Origin: a virus | Virus record (IMG/VR): IMGVR_UViG_3300030118_004023 | Location: 1 to 31,727 of that record | DNA length: 31,727 bases | Direction: 5' to 3' (one strand) | Shown here: positions 21,201 through 29,365 of the stretch, one piece after another | Numbering within the stretch: the stretch's first letter is position 1 | How the letters are laid out: the number at the start of each line of letters is the position of its first letter | The notes under the pieces: model-generated | The model's database searches: none | What the model was told of the DNA's origin: nothing | What the model saw: the letters and a program-made list of their open reading frames with translations, nothing else | Position numbers and translations under genes: made by a program

Positions 21201-22384
21201 CATTAACAAATCAACAAATAATGCAAATTGATTTACTAGAAGCTCAAGAAGGCTTTGCAAAAGCTATTAGAGATTTTGGTAAAGAAGGGGTAATAACAAA
21301 TGCAGAAGAATTAGATATTCTCAATCAACAAATGGCTATACAAAGAATGAGAGATAAGCTTGAAGGTAAGATGTCTAATCGTGATAAGAAGCGAATCAGA
21401 GACAAAGAAAAAGAAGTCAAGTTTCTTAAAATGGCTGTTGAACAAGGTGTTGCTGAGCAACTTGATTTAGATGTTGCTCAAGATGAACTTGATGATTTAA
21501 AAAAACCACTATCAGATGCTGACAGAGAAATACTTGCACTAGAGCTTGCTATAGCTGAAGCAGAATTACAGGTAGCTGAGGCACAAGCAGAAAGATTAAA
21601 TCCATCAGTTGTATCTGCAATGGAAAATTTATCAACAGCAACAAGTGCCTCTAAAAAAGCTGCAGATGATTTAGCAACTGCAGAATTTAACTTAGCTGAA
21701 GCTTTAATAGATGCAAATCTTGAAGCAAAAAATAATGAAATCAGAATCCAAGAATTAATTACAAAATATCCTGAACTTAGAGATGCAGTAAAAAGTCTAG
21801 CTAATGAAATTGGATTACCACTAGAAATAGCAAACAGTGTAGTTGATGGACTTGATGTTGTCGCCACAAGATATGAACAAAGAGTTGAAGATATGAGAAA
21901 AGCTACTATATCTTTGCTTTACGGAGCATCTCCTCAACAAATAGCTAATTCTTTAAGTCAGATGCCTGGATTTGGAAATAATCCAATAATCAATATGTCA
22001 AATATACCTTCACCTCAACAAATATTACAAAACCTTGGAATAAATCCAGGAGTAAATCCTTTGACTCAAAGAAGTTCGGGTATCACTAATATGTTTGGAG
22101 ACCCTATGAATAATTATACTGGTGGGAATGTTCCTGTAGGAAGAGTTTCTCTCGTAGGTGAAAGAGGTCCAGAAGTAATTATGTCAACTCCTGCTGGTAC
22201 ATCAGTTTTCTCAAACAAAATGGGTTCTGGTGTTGGTGGTACTGTTGTACAAAATATGAATGTAAATATTACAGGATTACCTGCTGACCCTATAAGTGCT
22301 AGAAAAGCTGCTATGAATATCAGAAGAGAATTGAACAAACTAGAAAAAGAAGGTACTGCTGGTACTGGACTTCGTAACAGATGA
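18290..22384 (+). CDS. tape measure protein (TP901-type)
   Basis: A 1364-residue tail length ruler, later released or inserted during DNA ejection. The N-terminal part has alternating helices and the TP901 core: KFEESFAGIRKTVDGSETDF, 'SALNQIGELGGQLGIS', 'GGTAIARVFQQIQIA' and 'DLGLKQQRTIRALL'. Hydrophobic segments lie at about 38-70 (A/G-rich), 395-420 and 470-490. Long coiled coils occupy about 930-1190 (RRNIIKLQEDIEKMQQNL, then ELALAEAELQVAEAQ-like repeats). The C-terminus has VGRVSLVGERGPEVIMSTPA, a common tape measure ending. No lytic transglycosylase or peptidase motif is seen. If about 1.5 angstrom per residue holds, the tail is near 200 nm. Confidence 0.93.
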   Translation: MVNESLNISYELTQTKVQDQAAKQSEKSLKKLTAASVNTQATMAAAAGAAVGAIAAIGGAMFLTVGAASKFEESFAGIRKTVDGSETDFKNLATSVRNLAQDIPVTTSALNQIGELGGQLGISISGLENFIETIAKLGVATRLSTESAALGLARLSEIFQLPEGDIDNLASSLVDLGNNFAALEDEILSTALRLAAGAKVAGATVSDVLGIATALQAVGVQSQAGGTAIARVFQQIQIAASSGGKQLQTFTEVTGLSVQAFQELAREDPAQVLNIFVTSLAKISSEGGNAVAILDDLGLKQQRTIRALLAVGEAGDLLVRTLVTAETAFETNIALTEEAEKRFETFKSQTKLLMNEINELRIQIGNKLLPTAKALVSTFSAIVNAFQNTDSASTKLSGALKILFASIVAASGAAGILATTNKLLQPILVANALTMEELTAKVNKNTLSKVKNAKAAKVLVTVQQSLAKALPLVGIALVAITAGFAMYRRAQEKANKAADDFIQGRVASISITDKVIAKEKELADALNQPNVNQAQIDFIEAQLEALKEIEERIAKGTIKDFFQGAGLDKQESEAAAEAINNVGSAIDEFFKQDTAAQIKLDVAGSDVPVFQLTQSERAFEELDGLLGTLDTSFAELADNPNELLSNLALLEMQGFPAFELLQQLLKGTVSATKIATNSSHLLSEATLESVSALQQESSGLQLLTEAMGQVNLKGDAMREVIEADLEAFNALDENAGKTEVTFEDVIEDFTIYVDVLKKLEEGSQSAALSQEQLIQAAFDLSDKVDDNIAKIGEFANALKGLERIAPMSLTQIFDGFERLDDKTIFVKQRVIDLAKDGFVPLAVALSDMPVEDSIGLMLALSGATNDEITELQNRIIATNSDLANLALDDEQINAFIQTQESGLKTFGNLQRFNAMITVETEAQLENQIEINNAANEVVQMLRSEEESRRNIIKLQEDIEKMQQNLVAGGMTLTNQQIMQIDLLEAQEGFAKAIRDFGKEGVITNAEELDILNQQMAIQRMRDKLEGKMSNRDKKRIRDKEKEVKFLKMAVEQGVAEQLDLDVAQDELDDLKKPLSDADREILALELAIAEAELQVAEAQAERLNPSVVSAMENLSTATSASKKAADDLATAEFNLAEALIDANLEAKNNEIRIQELITKYPELRDAVKSLANEIGLPLEIANSVVDGLDVVATRYEQRVEDMRKATISLLYGASPQQIANSLSQMPGFGNNPIINMSNIPSPQQILQNLGINPGVNPLTQRSSGITNMFGDPMNNYTGGNVPVGRVSLVGERGPEVIMSTPAGTSVFSNKMGSGVGGTVVQNMNVNITGLPADPISARKAAMNIRRELNKLEKEGTAGTGLRNR

Positions 22385-22509
22385 TAGACAACAAAACCCA
22401 AGATAATATGGTACTTTGTGCATATGAGAATTGTTCATATTATTTTTATCAAATGCCTGAGAGAAAATATAGATATTGTCCTGAATGTTCAAGAAAGGAT
22501 ATGTGCTAA
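22381..22509 (+). CDS. 42-aa zinc ribbon protein
   Basis: A short ORF whose ATG overlaps the tape measure stop (ATGA) and whose TAA overlaps the next start (TAATG), so it fits exactly between two coupled genes. The 42-residue product has a CX4C...CX2C zinc ribbon (C13, C18, C33, C36: LCAYENC, then YRYCPEC). This spacing echoes the FmdB-type protein at 12294. Function is unknown. The coupling and conserved-looking ligands argue that it is real and possibly involved in tail tip assembly. Confidence 0.7.
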   Translation: MIDNKTQDNMVLCAYENCSYYFYQMPERKYRYCPECSRKDMC

Positions 22510-23771
22510 TGGCTAATACTCATCAAGTTACTATTGGTCATTTAAGCTTTACCTCACCTGGTACTTTAAATTATTCAGGTGGCGCAGGTGATAGGACTTA
22601 TTCATTAAGTGGTGTTTTAGCACATACAAGTGCTAATAATTTAGATTTGACTGAAAACAAATACATAAGAGATGAACTTGTATCAATGTCAAACTCTGAT
22701 TATGTTTATCCATTTCAATACACAGGAGATACAAGCGTAAAAGGTTATGTAAAAGTTTCAAGTGCAAGTATTGATATAGCAAGATATGGAGGAGCAGGAA
22801 TAACTTATAATGTTGAGTTAGAATGGTTAGGTAATCCTGGAGAAATGAGATTTGAATCACAATTTTCTGGAGCAATCATAGACAACAATCACAGTGTATC
22901 TTCAACAGACTCACAATATTTTGCTCCACCAGCTGGTGCTTTTTCAATACATATTCCTTCTGTTGGTACAGGTACGGCTCCTGCAGTTGAAGATAGAGTA
23001 GCAAGTTATGAAGATGGAACACAAACAATTAAATATTTTAGTAGCGGAACACTTAGAAATAATAATATAGAATTTGAGTGTAATCCTGAAGATTATCTAA
23101 AAGGAGCTGTGAAGATAAGTACTAATGGAAAAGTAAGAAATGGTGAATATAGTACAAACTTAAATGTCGACCAAGCAAAGATAGAAAATGGTTTAGTTAA
23201 ATTTGAATTAGTAAATAGTAATTCACAATCAAGATTTACTACTGCATTATGGGACCAGGACGCTTTTCGTAGTGTAAAAGAATACGCAGTATCTAAAGGT
23301 TCTTCTCAAACTGAATGGGATGGTTTTAACAGTGTACAAATAATAAAGAATTATCCTGAGTGCGGTACATTAAGATTTACTTCTCAAGCAAACACTGATG
23401 GTAGTGGTAGGTTAGTATTTGATGTTTCTCTTAGAAGAGGTTCTAGATACTTTAGTTTAGTCGTTAGTTCATACGGAACTGCTGACGAAATACATATCGA
23501 AAGAACAACTGCAGAAGCAGCAAGTGCAGGCACAGGATATATTGTTGCAACAAGTAACGACTCAGAAGGTAATAAATATATATTAGGTTCACCTAATACA
23601 ATTACTAATGATTTAACCAATGGGGGTATTCACCTTACTGCTACACAAATGAAAGCTTTTGTAGGTTATGTTTTAGATGGTAGTTCAGCTTCCGGACAAA
23701 ACACTGCTGATAATATTAGAGACGCCTACTTAGATTTTGTTTATGAGTATGTAAGGACAATAAAGACATGA
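22509..23771 (+). CDS. distal tail-like protein
   Basis: A 420-residue beta-rich protein following the tape measure, the usual place for the distal tail protein that forms the ring connecting tube and tip. The start at ATG 22509 (MANTHQVTIGHLSFTSPG) overlaps the previous stop. An in-frame ATG upstream lies inside the zinc ribbon gene and is unlikely. Segments GDRTYSLSGVLAHTSANNLD, 'GDTSVKGYVKVSSASIDIAR' and 'GITYNVELEWLGNPG' suit a tube-like N-terminal domain. The C-terminal half is unrecognised and helical at the end (DNIRDAYLDFVYEYVRTI). A Dit role is inferred from order and fold pattern. Confidence 0.6.
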   Translation: MANTHQVTIGHLSFTSPGTLNYSGGAGDRTYSLSGVLAHTSANNLDLTENKYIRDELVSMSNSDYVYPFQYTGDTSVKGYVKVSSASIDIARYGGAGITYNVELEWLGNPGEMRFESQFSGAIIDNNHSVSSTDSQYFAPPAGAFSIHIPSVGTGTAPAVEDRVASYEDGTQTIKYFSSGTLRNNNIEFECNPEDYLKGAVKISTNGKVRNGEYSTNLNVDQAKIENGLVKFELVNSNSQSRFTTALWDQDAFRSVKEYAVSKGSSQTEWDGFNSVQIIKNYPECGTLRFTSQANTDGSGRLVFDVSLRRGSRYFSLVVSSYGTADEIHIERTTAEAASAGTGYIVATSNDSEGNKYILGSPNTITNDLTNGGIHLTATQMKAFVGYVLDGSSASGQNTADNIRDAYLDFVYEYVRTIKT

Positions 23772-26700
23772 GCGTTAATGAAAAGTTAATGGCTCCAGGA
23801 ACATTTAATGTTTTCCTTAAACTGTCAGATACACCAAACTCAGTAATAAATAATATTGTTCCATGGGGTAACCTAGTTCTTACTCCTACACGAGTAAAAG
23901 CAGAAGAGTTTACAGATGCTCAACTAAGAAACATGGCAAGATATGTTGGTATCATAACTAGTCAAACTATTGGTGATGAGGGAATTGAAGTTGCTGGTAA
24001 AGGTATTCTTAGTTATCTTGGAGATACAGACTCAAGAGGTTTAGTACTTGCAAGAAATGCTGGTGTTGGTGCAGTTAGAAGTTACAGTAACGATACTTTA
24101 GAAGATGTTATTGATAGAAGTAATTCTAGTCCCTTTGGAATTTTAAGAGATGAATCTGCTGCACAAAGAGCTGTAAGAAAAGGTACAATCACAGAAGTAT
24201 CTTTTGATGATACTGTTTTACTTTTAAATTTTGATGGTTCTAATGGAGCAACAACAACTACTGATGGTTCTAACTTTACTTCAAATCAAGTTATTACTTT
24301 TAGTGGTACTTCAGAAATATCAACATCTCAAAATAAATTTGGTGGTTCTAGTTTAAAACTTACAACTGATGGTTTTGTAACAGTTGCAGATAGACCAGAA
24401 CTAGATTTAACATATCAAGACTTTACTGTTGAGTGGTGGGAATATAGAACATCCACAAGTGGTAATCCAACAGCTATAGCAAGAAACAATGCAACATTTT
24501 CACCGTACATTATTGGTAAAGCTGTATCAGGAAGAAACAAAGCTTTTATAACACATGACGGTACAAGTTATAGTGCTTCAGAAGGTTTAGATATTGACAT
24601 GGGTTCTATTGACTTAAATCAATGGAATCATTTTGCTTTATCTAGAAAAGGTGGTTCTTTCAGAAGTTTTAAAAATGGTGTTGTTGTATCAACAGTTGAT
24701 AGACCAGATTTATTTGTAAGAGTAAGTTCAGATTCTTTACAAATTGGTAAAGGACAAGGAGGTAACTTTTTTGAAGGTTTTATTGATGGTTTAGTTATAA
24801 CTAGAGGTTCAGCTAAATACTATAACGCATTTACACCAAGCACTAGTGCTCCAACAAAAACTACTGCAAATAAAACTTACACAGGTAAACACTATATGGA
24901 GTCTGCTTACAAATCTATCAAGACTATATCTACATCACTTGGTAGTGAATTTAAGATGAACAATGATGGTACTCTTGATGCTGGACCTGCTTCAGCATTA
25001 TTTTCTGGACATGGTACTTCTACTCCACAAGGAATGATTGTAAGAAGAATGTCTGGACCAGACCCAGCTATAACTGGTTATTCTGGTGTTGATTTATCTA
25101 CAGAGTTCGTTGCAGAAGATTTCGTAAGTCGTGTCGAGCTAATTGCATCTCAATATGGTAAAGAGATTAATCTTGGACAAGCTGATGAAAAGAGTGTACC
25201 TTACAAAGATTTGTTTGGTAACACATTAGAAAGAATACAAATTCTATCAGAAAATGATGTACCTGATTCGCTAAGAGATGTAAGAGCAGAAGCTTATCTA
25301 AATGAATATAACAAAATAGATAAAACTTTATCTGTTGGTCTAGAAGATTATGACATATCAGGAGATATTAATGTTGGAGATATTATTTATGTGTATGACC
25401 CGGAAGTTGGATTTGAAGATACACAAGCAGATGCAACATTAGAAAATAGAGATAGATTTGAAATAACTTATCAAGGTCAAATACTAAATCCAGTCAAGAT
25501 TAGAGTTATGGGACTTCAGTTCCCTATAACATCTAGCATGGGTGTTTATTACAGAGATAGAGATGGTGTATATACAGACCTTACAGATTATGTACAGTTT
25601 GAAGTTGGTGTAACGCAAATAGATGTAGGTTCTACACAATCAAATATAAATGAAGACTTAAGAGGTTCTGCTTCTGTTATAGCAGTAGGTGGTGCAAATG
25701 AATTTACTGTACCAGGAGCACCAACAGGTTTTTCAGCAGCAAAAGGTGTATATCAAGATGGTGCAGGTAGACCTTTTGCTTTTGCAAAATTATCTTGGAC
25801 TGAACCTAATAACACAGACGGTACAAGAATTACTGACGGAAACTTTTATAGAGTCAGATATCGACAGGTTACTGATGTTGATGGTAATAATTTAATAGAT
25901 AGTAACGATAACCAAATTACAGATTATGAATATTTAACTGTTGAGTTTGGAACTACATCTGTAGTAATCAAAGGTTTAGGTATAAGTAATACATATGAGT
26001 TTGGAGTTGCTGCAATAGATAACTCAGGTTTCTCAGGAGGTTTTGCTGTAATAACTGCAGAGCAAATGCCTAAAGATACTATAGCTCCCCCTGAGCCAGT
26101 TGCTCCTACGGGAACTTTTGGTTCTGTTGCTTCTAGCGCAGCTAAGGTACAGATTACTCATAAACTTGGTGCAGCTAAAACTGTAGCTGGTGCAACAATA
26201 TCAAGTCCTACAAATTTTAGTTTACCTAGAGATATTGACCATTTAAATGTTTACAGAGGAACAACATCTAACTTCACAATAAGTTCAAGTAACTTTGTTG
26301 GTGAGATACAAGCAAGGTCTGGTCATATAGATTTAGAAATACCAGCAGTAAATACATTTGATGTAACAACACAAAACACTGCATATTATAGAGTAACAGC
26401 AGTAGATGTAGCTGGTAATGAATCTAGCCCATCAACTGCCGCACAAGTAAATGAAGTTTTGATTGATACTGCTTTTATAAATGACGCTGCTATAACAACA
26501 GCAAAAGTAGGTACAGCGCAAATTACAGATGCAAAAATTGATACTCTTACAGCTTCTAAGATTACGGCAGGAACTATTAGTGGTAAAGAAATTATTGTTG
26601 ATACAGATACTGCAACAGACCCGTCTAATCCTGTTCTTGGAAAAATAAGAAGTAGTAACTACTCAACGGGTAGTGCTGGATGGATAATTAACTCTGATGG

Positions 26701-27913
26701 TTCTGCAGAATTTCAAAATGCTACTATTAGAGGTTCTTTGAATGCTAGTGATATGACAACTGGTACTTTAAATGCAAGTAATGTAGCTATAACAAATTTA
26801 AATGCAGATAATATTACAACTGGTACTTTGGATTTCGATAAACTTTCAATAACATCTGCAAATATAATTTCTACTCTAAGTACAAATGCAATATTATCAA
26901 CAATATCTAATGGTGCAATCGACCAAGCAAAATTAGGAAATATTTCAGCCAACAAAATTACAACAGGAACCTTAGATGCTAATAATGTAACAATAGATAA
27001 TTTAACGATTGGAACAGGACAAGTGACTGGTTCATTTAGCGGAAATGTTATTAGTGGTGGAACAATAAATGGTACAACAGTAAATGCTGGAACAATTACA
27101 ACAGGAACACTTAATTTAAGTAACCTTACAGTTTCTGGAAGTATGTCTGCTGACAGAATATCTGGTGGTTCTATAAATGCAAATATAATTACAGGTACCG
27201 CAAGTTTAGATGGATTAAATGTTGGCACTGGGGGAATTGCATCTCTAGGCACATTAAGTATGAATAATAAAGATATATTTAATGCTGCTGATGTAGATGT
27301 TAACTCTTTAACATCGTCTGGTTCTGTAGTTGGAACTAATGGTATATTTTCTGGTTATGTAAGTGGAGATGAATTTAGAGGTAACAACAATACAGTTGAT
27401 ATACATAGAAGTGGTACAGCTAATGGTATAAAAATATCTGGTAGTGGTTCTGGTGCTTATCTTTATGGATTTTCTTTTTCTGGAACTCAACAAACAATTT
27501 ATTCTCCTTTTTCTGGTGTTTCAGACGAAAGATTAAAAGAAAATGTAGCTAACTTAACTTTAGGATTAGATGAAATAAATGCACTTAGACCAGTGACATT
27601 TGATTGGAAAGCTTCAGATATAGATGATGTTCCAAATGAAAGATATGGTTTTATAGCACAAGAAGTTGAAGAAGTTATACCATCAATGGTTTCCACTTCA
27701 CCAGCAAAAAGAATTGAAACATCAGAAAATGAAGACGGGGAAATAGTAGAAACAGAGGTAGATAATTTTATAACATTAGATGACGGAACAGAAATTTCTT
27801 CTGTTAAAGAAATTGATGAAAAACCCCTTGTATATATGTTAGTAAAAGCAGTACAAGAACTCTCAGCTAAAAATGATGAGCTAGAATCAAGATTGGAAGC
27901 ATTGGAGGGATAA
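23768..27913 (+). CDS. tail hub/fibre fusion with LamG, FN3 and S74 chaperone domains
   Basis: A 1381-residue tail tip protein. Residues 1-145 and about 370-640 resemble a siphovirus hub (STEFVAEDFVSRVELIASQY, then SVGLEDYDISGDINVGDIIY). Between them, about 146-367, lies a LamG/concanavalin-like jelly roll (LLNFDGSNGATTTTDGS, 'FTVEWWEYRTS', 'NQWNHFALSRKGG', 'EGFIDGLVITRGSAKYY'). Two fibronectin III-like domains follow (about 646-768, 775-898). Next are fibre repeats of the ITTGTLNASNV type with a lambda gpJ-like GWIINSDGSAEFQNATIRG, then a C-terminal S74 intramolecular chaperone starting SDERLKENV at S1252, with ERYGFIAQEVEEVIP. S74 domains trimerise the fibre and cleave themselves off. The start overlaps the previous stop. 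Confidence 0.85.
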   Translation: MSVNEKLMAPGTFNVFLKLSDTPNSVINNIVPWGNLVLTPTRVKAEEFTDAQLRNMARYVGIITSQTIGDEGIEVAGKGILSYLGDTDSRGLVLARNAGVGAVRSYSNDTLEDVIDRSNSSPFGILRDESAAQRAVRKGTITEVSFDDTVLLLNFDGSNGATTTTDGSNFTSNQVITFSGTSEISTSQNKFGGSSLKLTTDGFVTVADRPELDLTYQDFTVEWWEYRTSTSGNPTAIARNNATFSPYIIGKAVSGRNKAFITHDGTSYSASEGLDIDMGSIDLNQWNHFALSRKGGSFRSFKNGVVVSTVDRPDLFVRVSSDSLQIGKGQGGNFFEGFIDGLVITRGSAKYYNAFTPSTSAPTKTTANKTYTGKHYMESAYKSIKTISTSLGSEFKMNNDGTLDAGPASALFSGHGTSTPQGMIVRRMSGPDPAITGYSGVDLSTEFVAEDFVSRVELIASQYGKEINLGQADEKSVPYKDLFGNTLERIQILSENDVPDSLRDVRAEAYLNEYNKIDKTLSVGLEDYDISGDINVGDIIYVYDPEVGFEDTQADATLENRDRFEITYQGQILNPVKIRVMGLQFPITSSMGVYYRDRDGVYTDLTDYVQFEVGVTQIDVGSTQSNINEDLRGSASVIAVGGANEFTVPGAPTGFSAAKGVYQDGAGRPFAFAKLSWTEPNNTDGTRITDGNFYRVRYRQVTDVDGNNLIDSNDNQITDYEYLTVEFGTTSVVIKGLGISNTYEFGVAAIDNSGFSGGFAVITAEQMPKDTIAPPEPVAPTGTFGSVASSAAKVQITHKLGAAKTVAGATISSPTNFSLPRDIDHLNVYRGTTSNFTISSSNFVGEIQARSGHIDLEIPAVNTFDVTTQNTAYYRVTAVDVAGNESSPSTAAQVNEVLIDTAFINDAAITTAKVGTAQITDAKIDTLTASKITAGTISGKEIIVDTDTATDPSNPVLGKIRSSNYSTGSAGWIINSDGSAEFQNATIRGSLNASDMTTGTLNASNVAITNLNADNITTGTLDFDKLSITSANIISTLSTNAILSTISNGAIDQAKLGNISANKITTGTLDANNVTIDNLTIGTGQVTGSFSGNVISGGTINGTTVNAGTITTGTLNLSNLTVSGSMSADRISGGSINANIITGTASLDGLNVGTGGIASLGTLSMNNKDIFNAADVDVNSLTSSGSVVGTNGIFSGYVSGDEFRGNNNTVDIHRSGTANGIKISGSGSGAYLYGFSFSGTQQTIYSPFSGVSDERLKENVANLTLGLDEINALRPVTFDWKASDIDDVPNERYGFIAQEVEEVIPSMVSTSPAKRIETSENEDGEIVETEVDNFITLDDGTEISSVKEIDEKPLVYMLVKAVQELSAKNDELESRLEALEG

Positions 27914-28242
27914 TGGCTGATAAAGTAGAAAACACAAAACCAGAACCAAAAAAGAAAAAAGAGTTTGAATATAAATTACATAGTCATACTGATAAACTCT
28001 CAATGCTTTTAGAAATGATGTTTGATTTAGAACAAGCTTTATTCGCTCATAATATCAATATGCTTGATAAAGAACACTCGCAGTATCAAGAGTGGTATGA
28101 AAGAAAAGTAGATATTGAAAACGAAATTGGTAGGTTAAGATTTATATATGAAAAATTAGGAGGTGCATGGGAAAATCTACAAGATGATATGTGGGAAGAA
28201 ATGGTAGACGAGTACGGAGAACCTTTAGATGACACAAACTAA
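27913..28242 (+). CDS. hypothetical coiled-coil protein (109 aa)
   Basis: A 109-residue protein between hub/fibre and fibre genes, coupled to both (TAATG upstream, 14-nt overlap downstream). The N-terminus is lysine-rich (KPEPKKKKEFEYKL). Residues 25-85 are helical with heptad-like hydrophobics (KLSMLLEMMFDLEQALF, then YERKVDIENEIGRLRFIYEK), and the C-terminus is acidic (DDMWEEMVDEYGEPLDD). It could be a fibre assembly chaperone, but no family is recognised. Confidence 0.7.
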   Translation: MADKVENTKPEPKKKKEFEYKLHSHTDKLSMLLEMMFDLEQALFAHNINMLDKEHSQYQEWYERKVDIENEIGRLRFIYEKLGGAWENLQDDMWEEMVDEYGEPLDDTN

Positions 28243-29365
28243 CAATATACATACATCAGCGGAGATGGCAACATCTTCAACCTTTACTAATTCTTTTCAA
28301 GGTTTTCAGACATCAAACTATACAACTAAGATACAATCATCTCAAGATATATTATTTTTAGACGGTAAGTCTATATTTTCTGATGGTGCATTATCAATAG
28401 GTACATCAACAAATAATCCTGTATTTCTTGGAGCTGATTCTACAGCTTATTTCAAAATAGAAACAGATGGTAAGATAAACTTTCTATCTGGAAAAATGTC
28501 AATCAATGGAGATACTGGTTCGGTAGGACAAGTATTATCTACTGATGGTAGCGGGAATATTTCTTGGCTTACAGTTGATTTTACACAGTTTGCTTTTTCT
28601 AATATATCTGTATCTGGTCAAACCAACATACAAGCTGATTCTACAAGTGATACTTTAACTTTTGCTGGTGGCTCAGGTATAGATATAACTACTTCAGGTT
28701 CAACTGTAACAATTGCTAGTTCTTCTTCTGCTCACAATGCTTTTAAATTTATATCTGCAACTACAGGTGCAGGTAGTGCAAGTGGTTCTAATATAGAAGC
28801 AGATTCTCAGGGAGATACATTGACAGTTGAGGCTGGTACAGGTATTCAACTCACAACTGACCCAAGTAATGACAAACTTACAATTGCTGCAACCCAATCT
28901 GGTGAAGCTAATCAAAATGCTATAACATCTATTGGTGTATCTGGACAATCAACATTATCTGCTGGTCAAGCAACCGACTCTGTAAACTTTGCTTCTGTAA
29001 CTGATAGAAACATAGTAGAGATAACAACTGATACTGCTAACAAAAAAGTTAACTTCAAAACCAAGTTACCAAGAACTTTAAGTATGAGTGGTAGAATACC
29101 AACAAGGCTTAGTGACGGTACACTATCTGGAATGCCTATAAACAATCACTTTGTTAATCGTACTGTATCTGGTGCGGAAGTAAGTGGAGGTGGTACTTCA
29201 GTAGGTTTCAGTACAAGAGCAGTTGTTTGTAAAGAATCCGATGGAACTACACATAAAGTAACAATGCCGGCTTCTTCTGACAATGTTCTTTTATTTAAGT
29301 TGAGAGAATCAAATGGTTCAAGCACACAAGATTTTGAGATAGACATGGCGGAAAGCAATTTATAA
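28229..29365 (+). CDS. tail fibre protein
   Basis: A 378-residue serine/threonine/glycine-rich beta protein, typical of fibre shafts: GSVGQVLSTDGSGNISWLT (residues near 95-115, a motif widespread in phage fibres), repeats of 'SGQTNIQADSTSDTLTFAGG' and 'GTGIQLTTDPSNDKLTIAA', and a C-terminal portion 'RIPTRLSDGTLSG' with a beta-rich end that may bind the next fibre segment. The gene starts inside the preceding one and its stop is immediately followed by the next ATG. It is probably host-binding. Confidence 0.8.
   Translation: MTQTNNIHTSAEMATSSTFTNSFQGFQTSNYTTKIQSSQDILFLDGKSIFSDGALSIGTSTNNPVFLGADSTAYFKIETDGKINFLSGKMSINGDTGSVGQVLSTDGSGNISWLTVDFTQFAFSNISVSGQTNIQADSTSDTLTFAGGSGIDITTSGSTVTIASSSSAHNAFKFISATTGAGSASGSNIEADSQGDTLTVEAGTGIQLTTDPSNDKLTIAATQSGEANQNAITSIGVSGQSTLSAGQATDSVNFASVTDRNIVEITTDTANKKVNFKTKLPRTLSMSGRIPTRLSDGTLSGMPINNHFVNRTVSGAEVSGGGTSVGFSTRAVVCKESDGTTHKVTMPASSDNVLLFKLRESNGSSTQDFEIDMAESNL

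Noticed and set aside
26713-27252. 179-codon minus-strand frame in the hub/fibre gene
   Set aside because: Antisense shadow of repetitive ACA/GGT codons giving valine/proline-rich sequence; the sense frame has clear domains.
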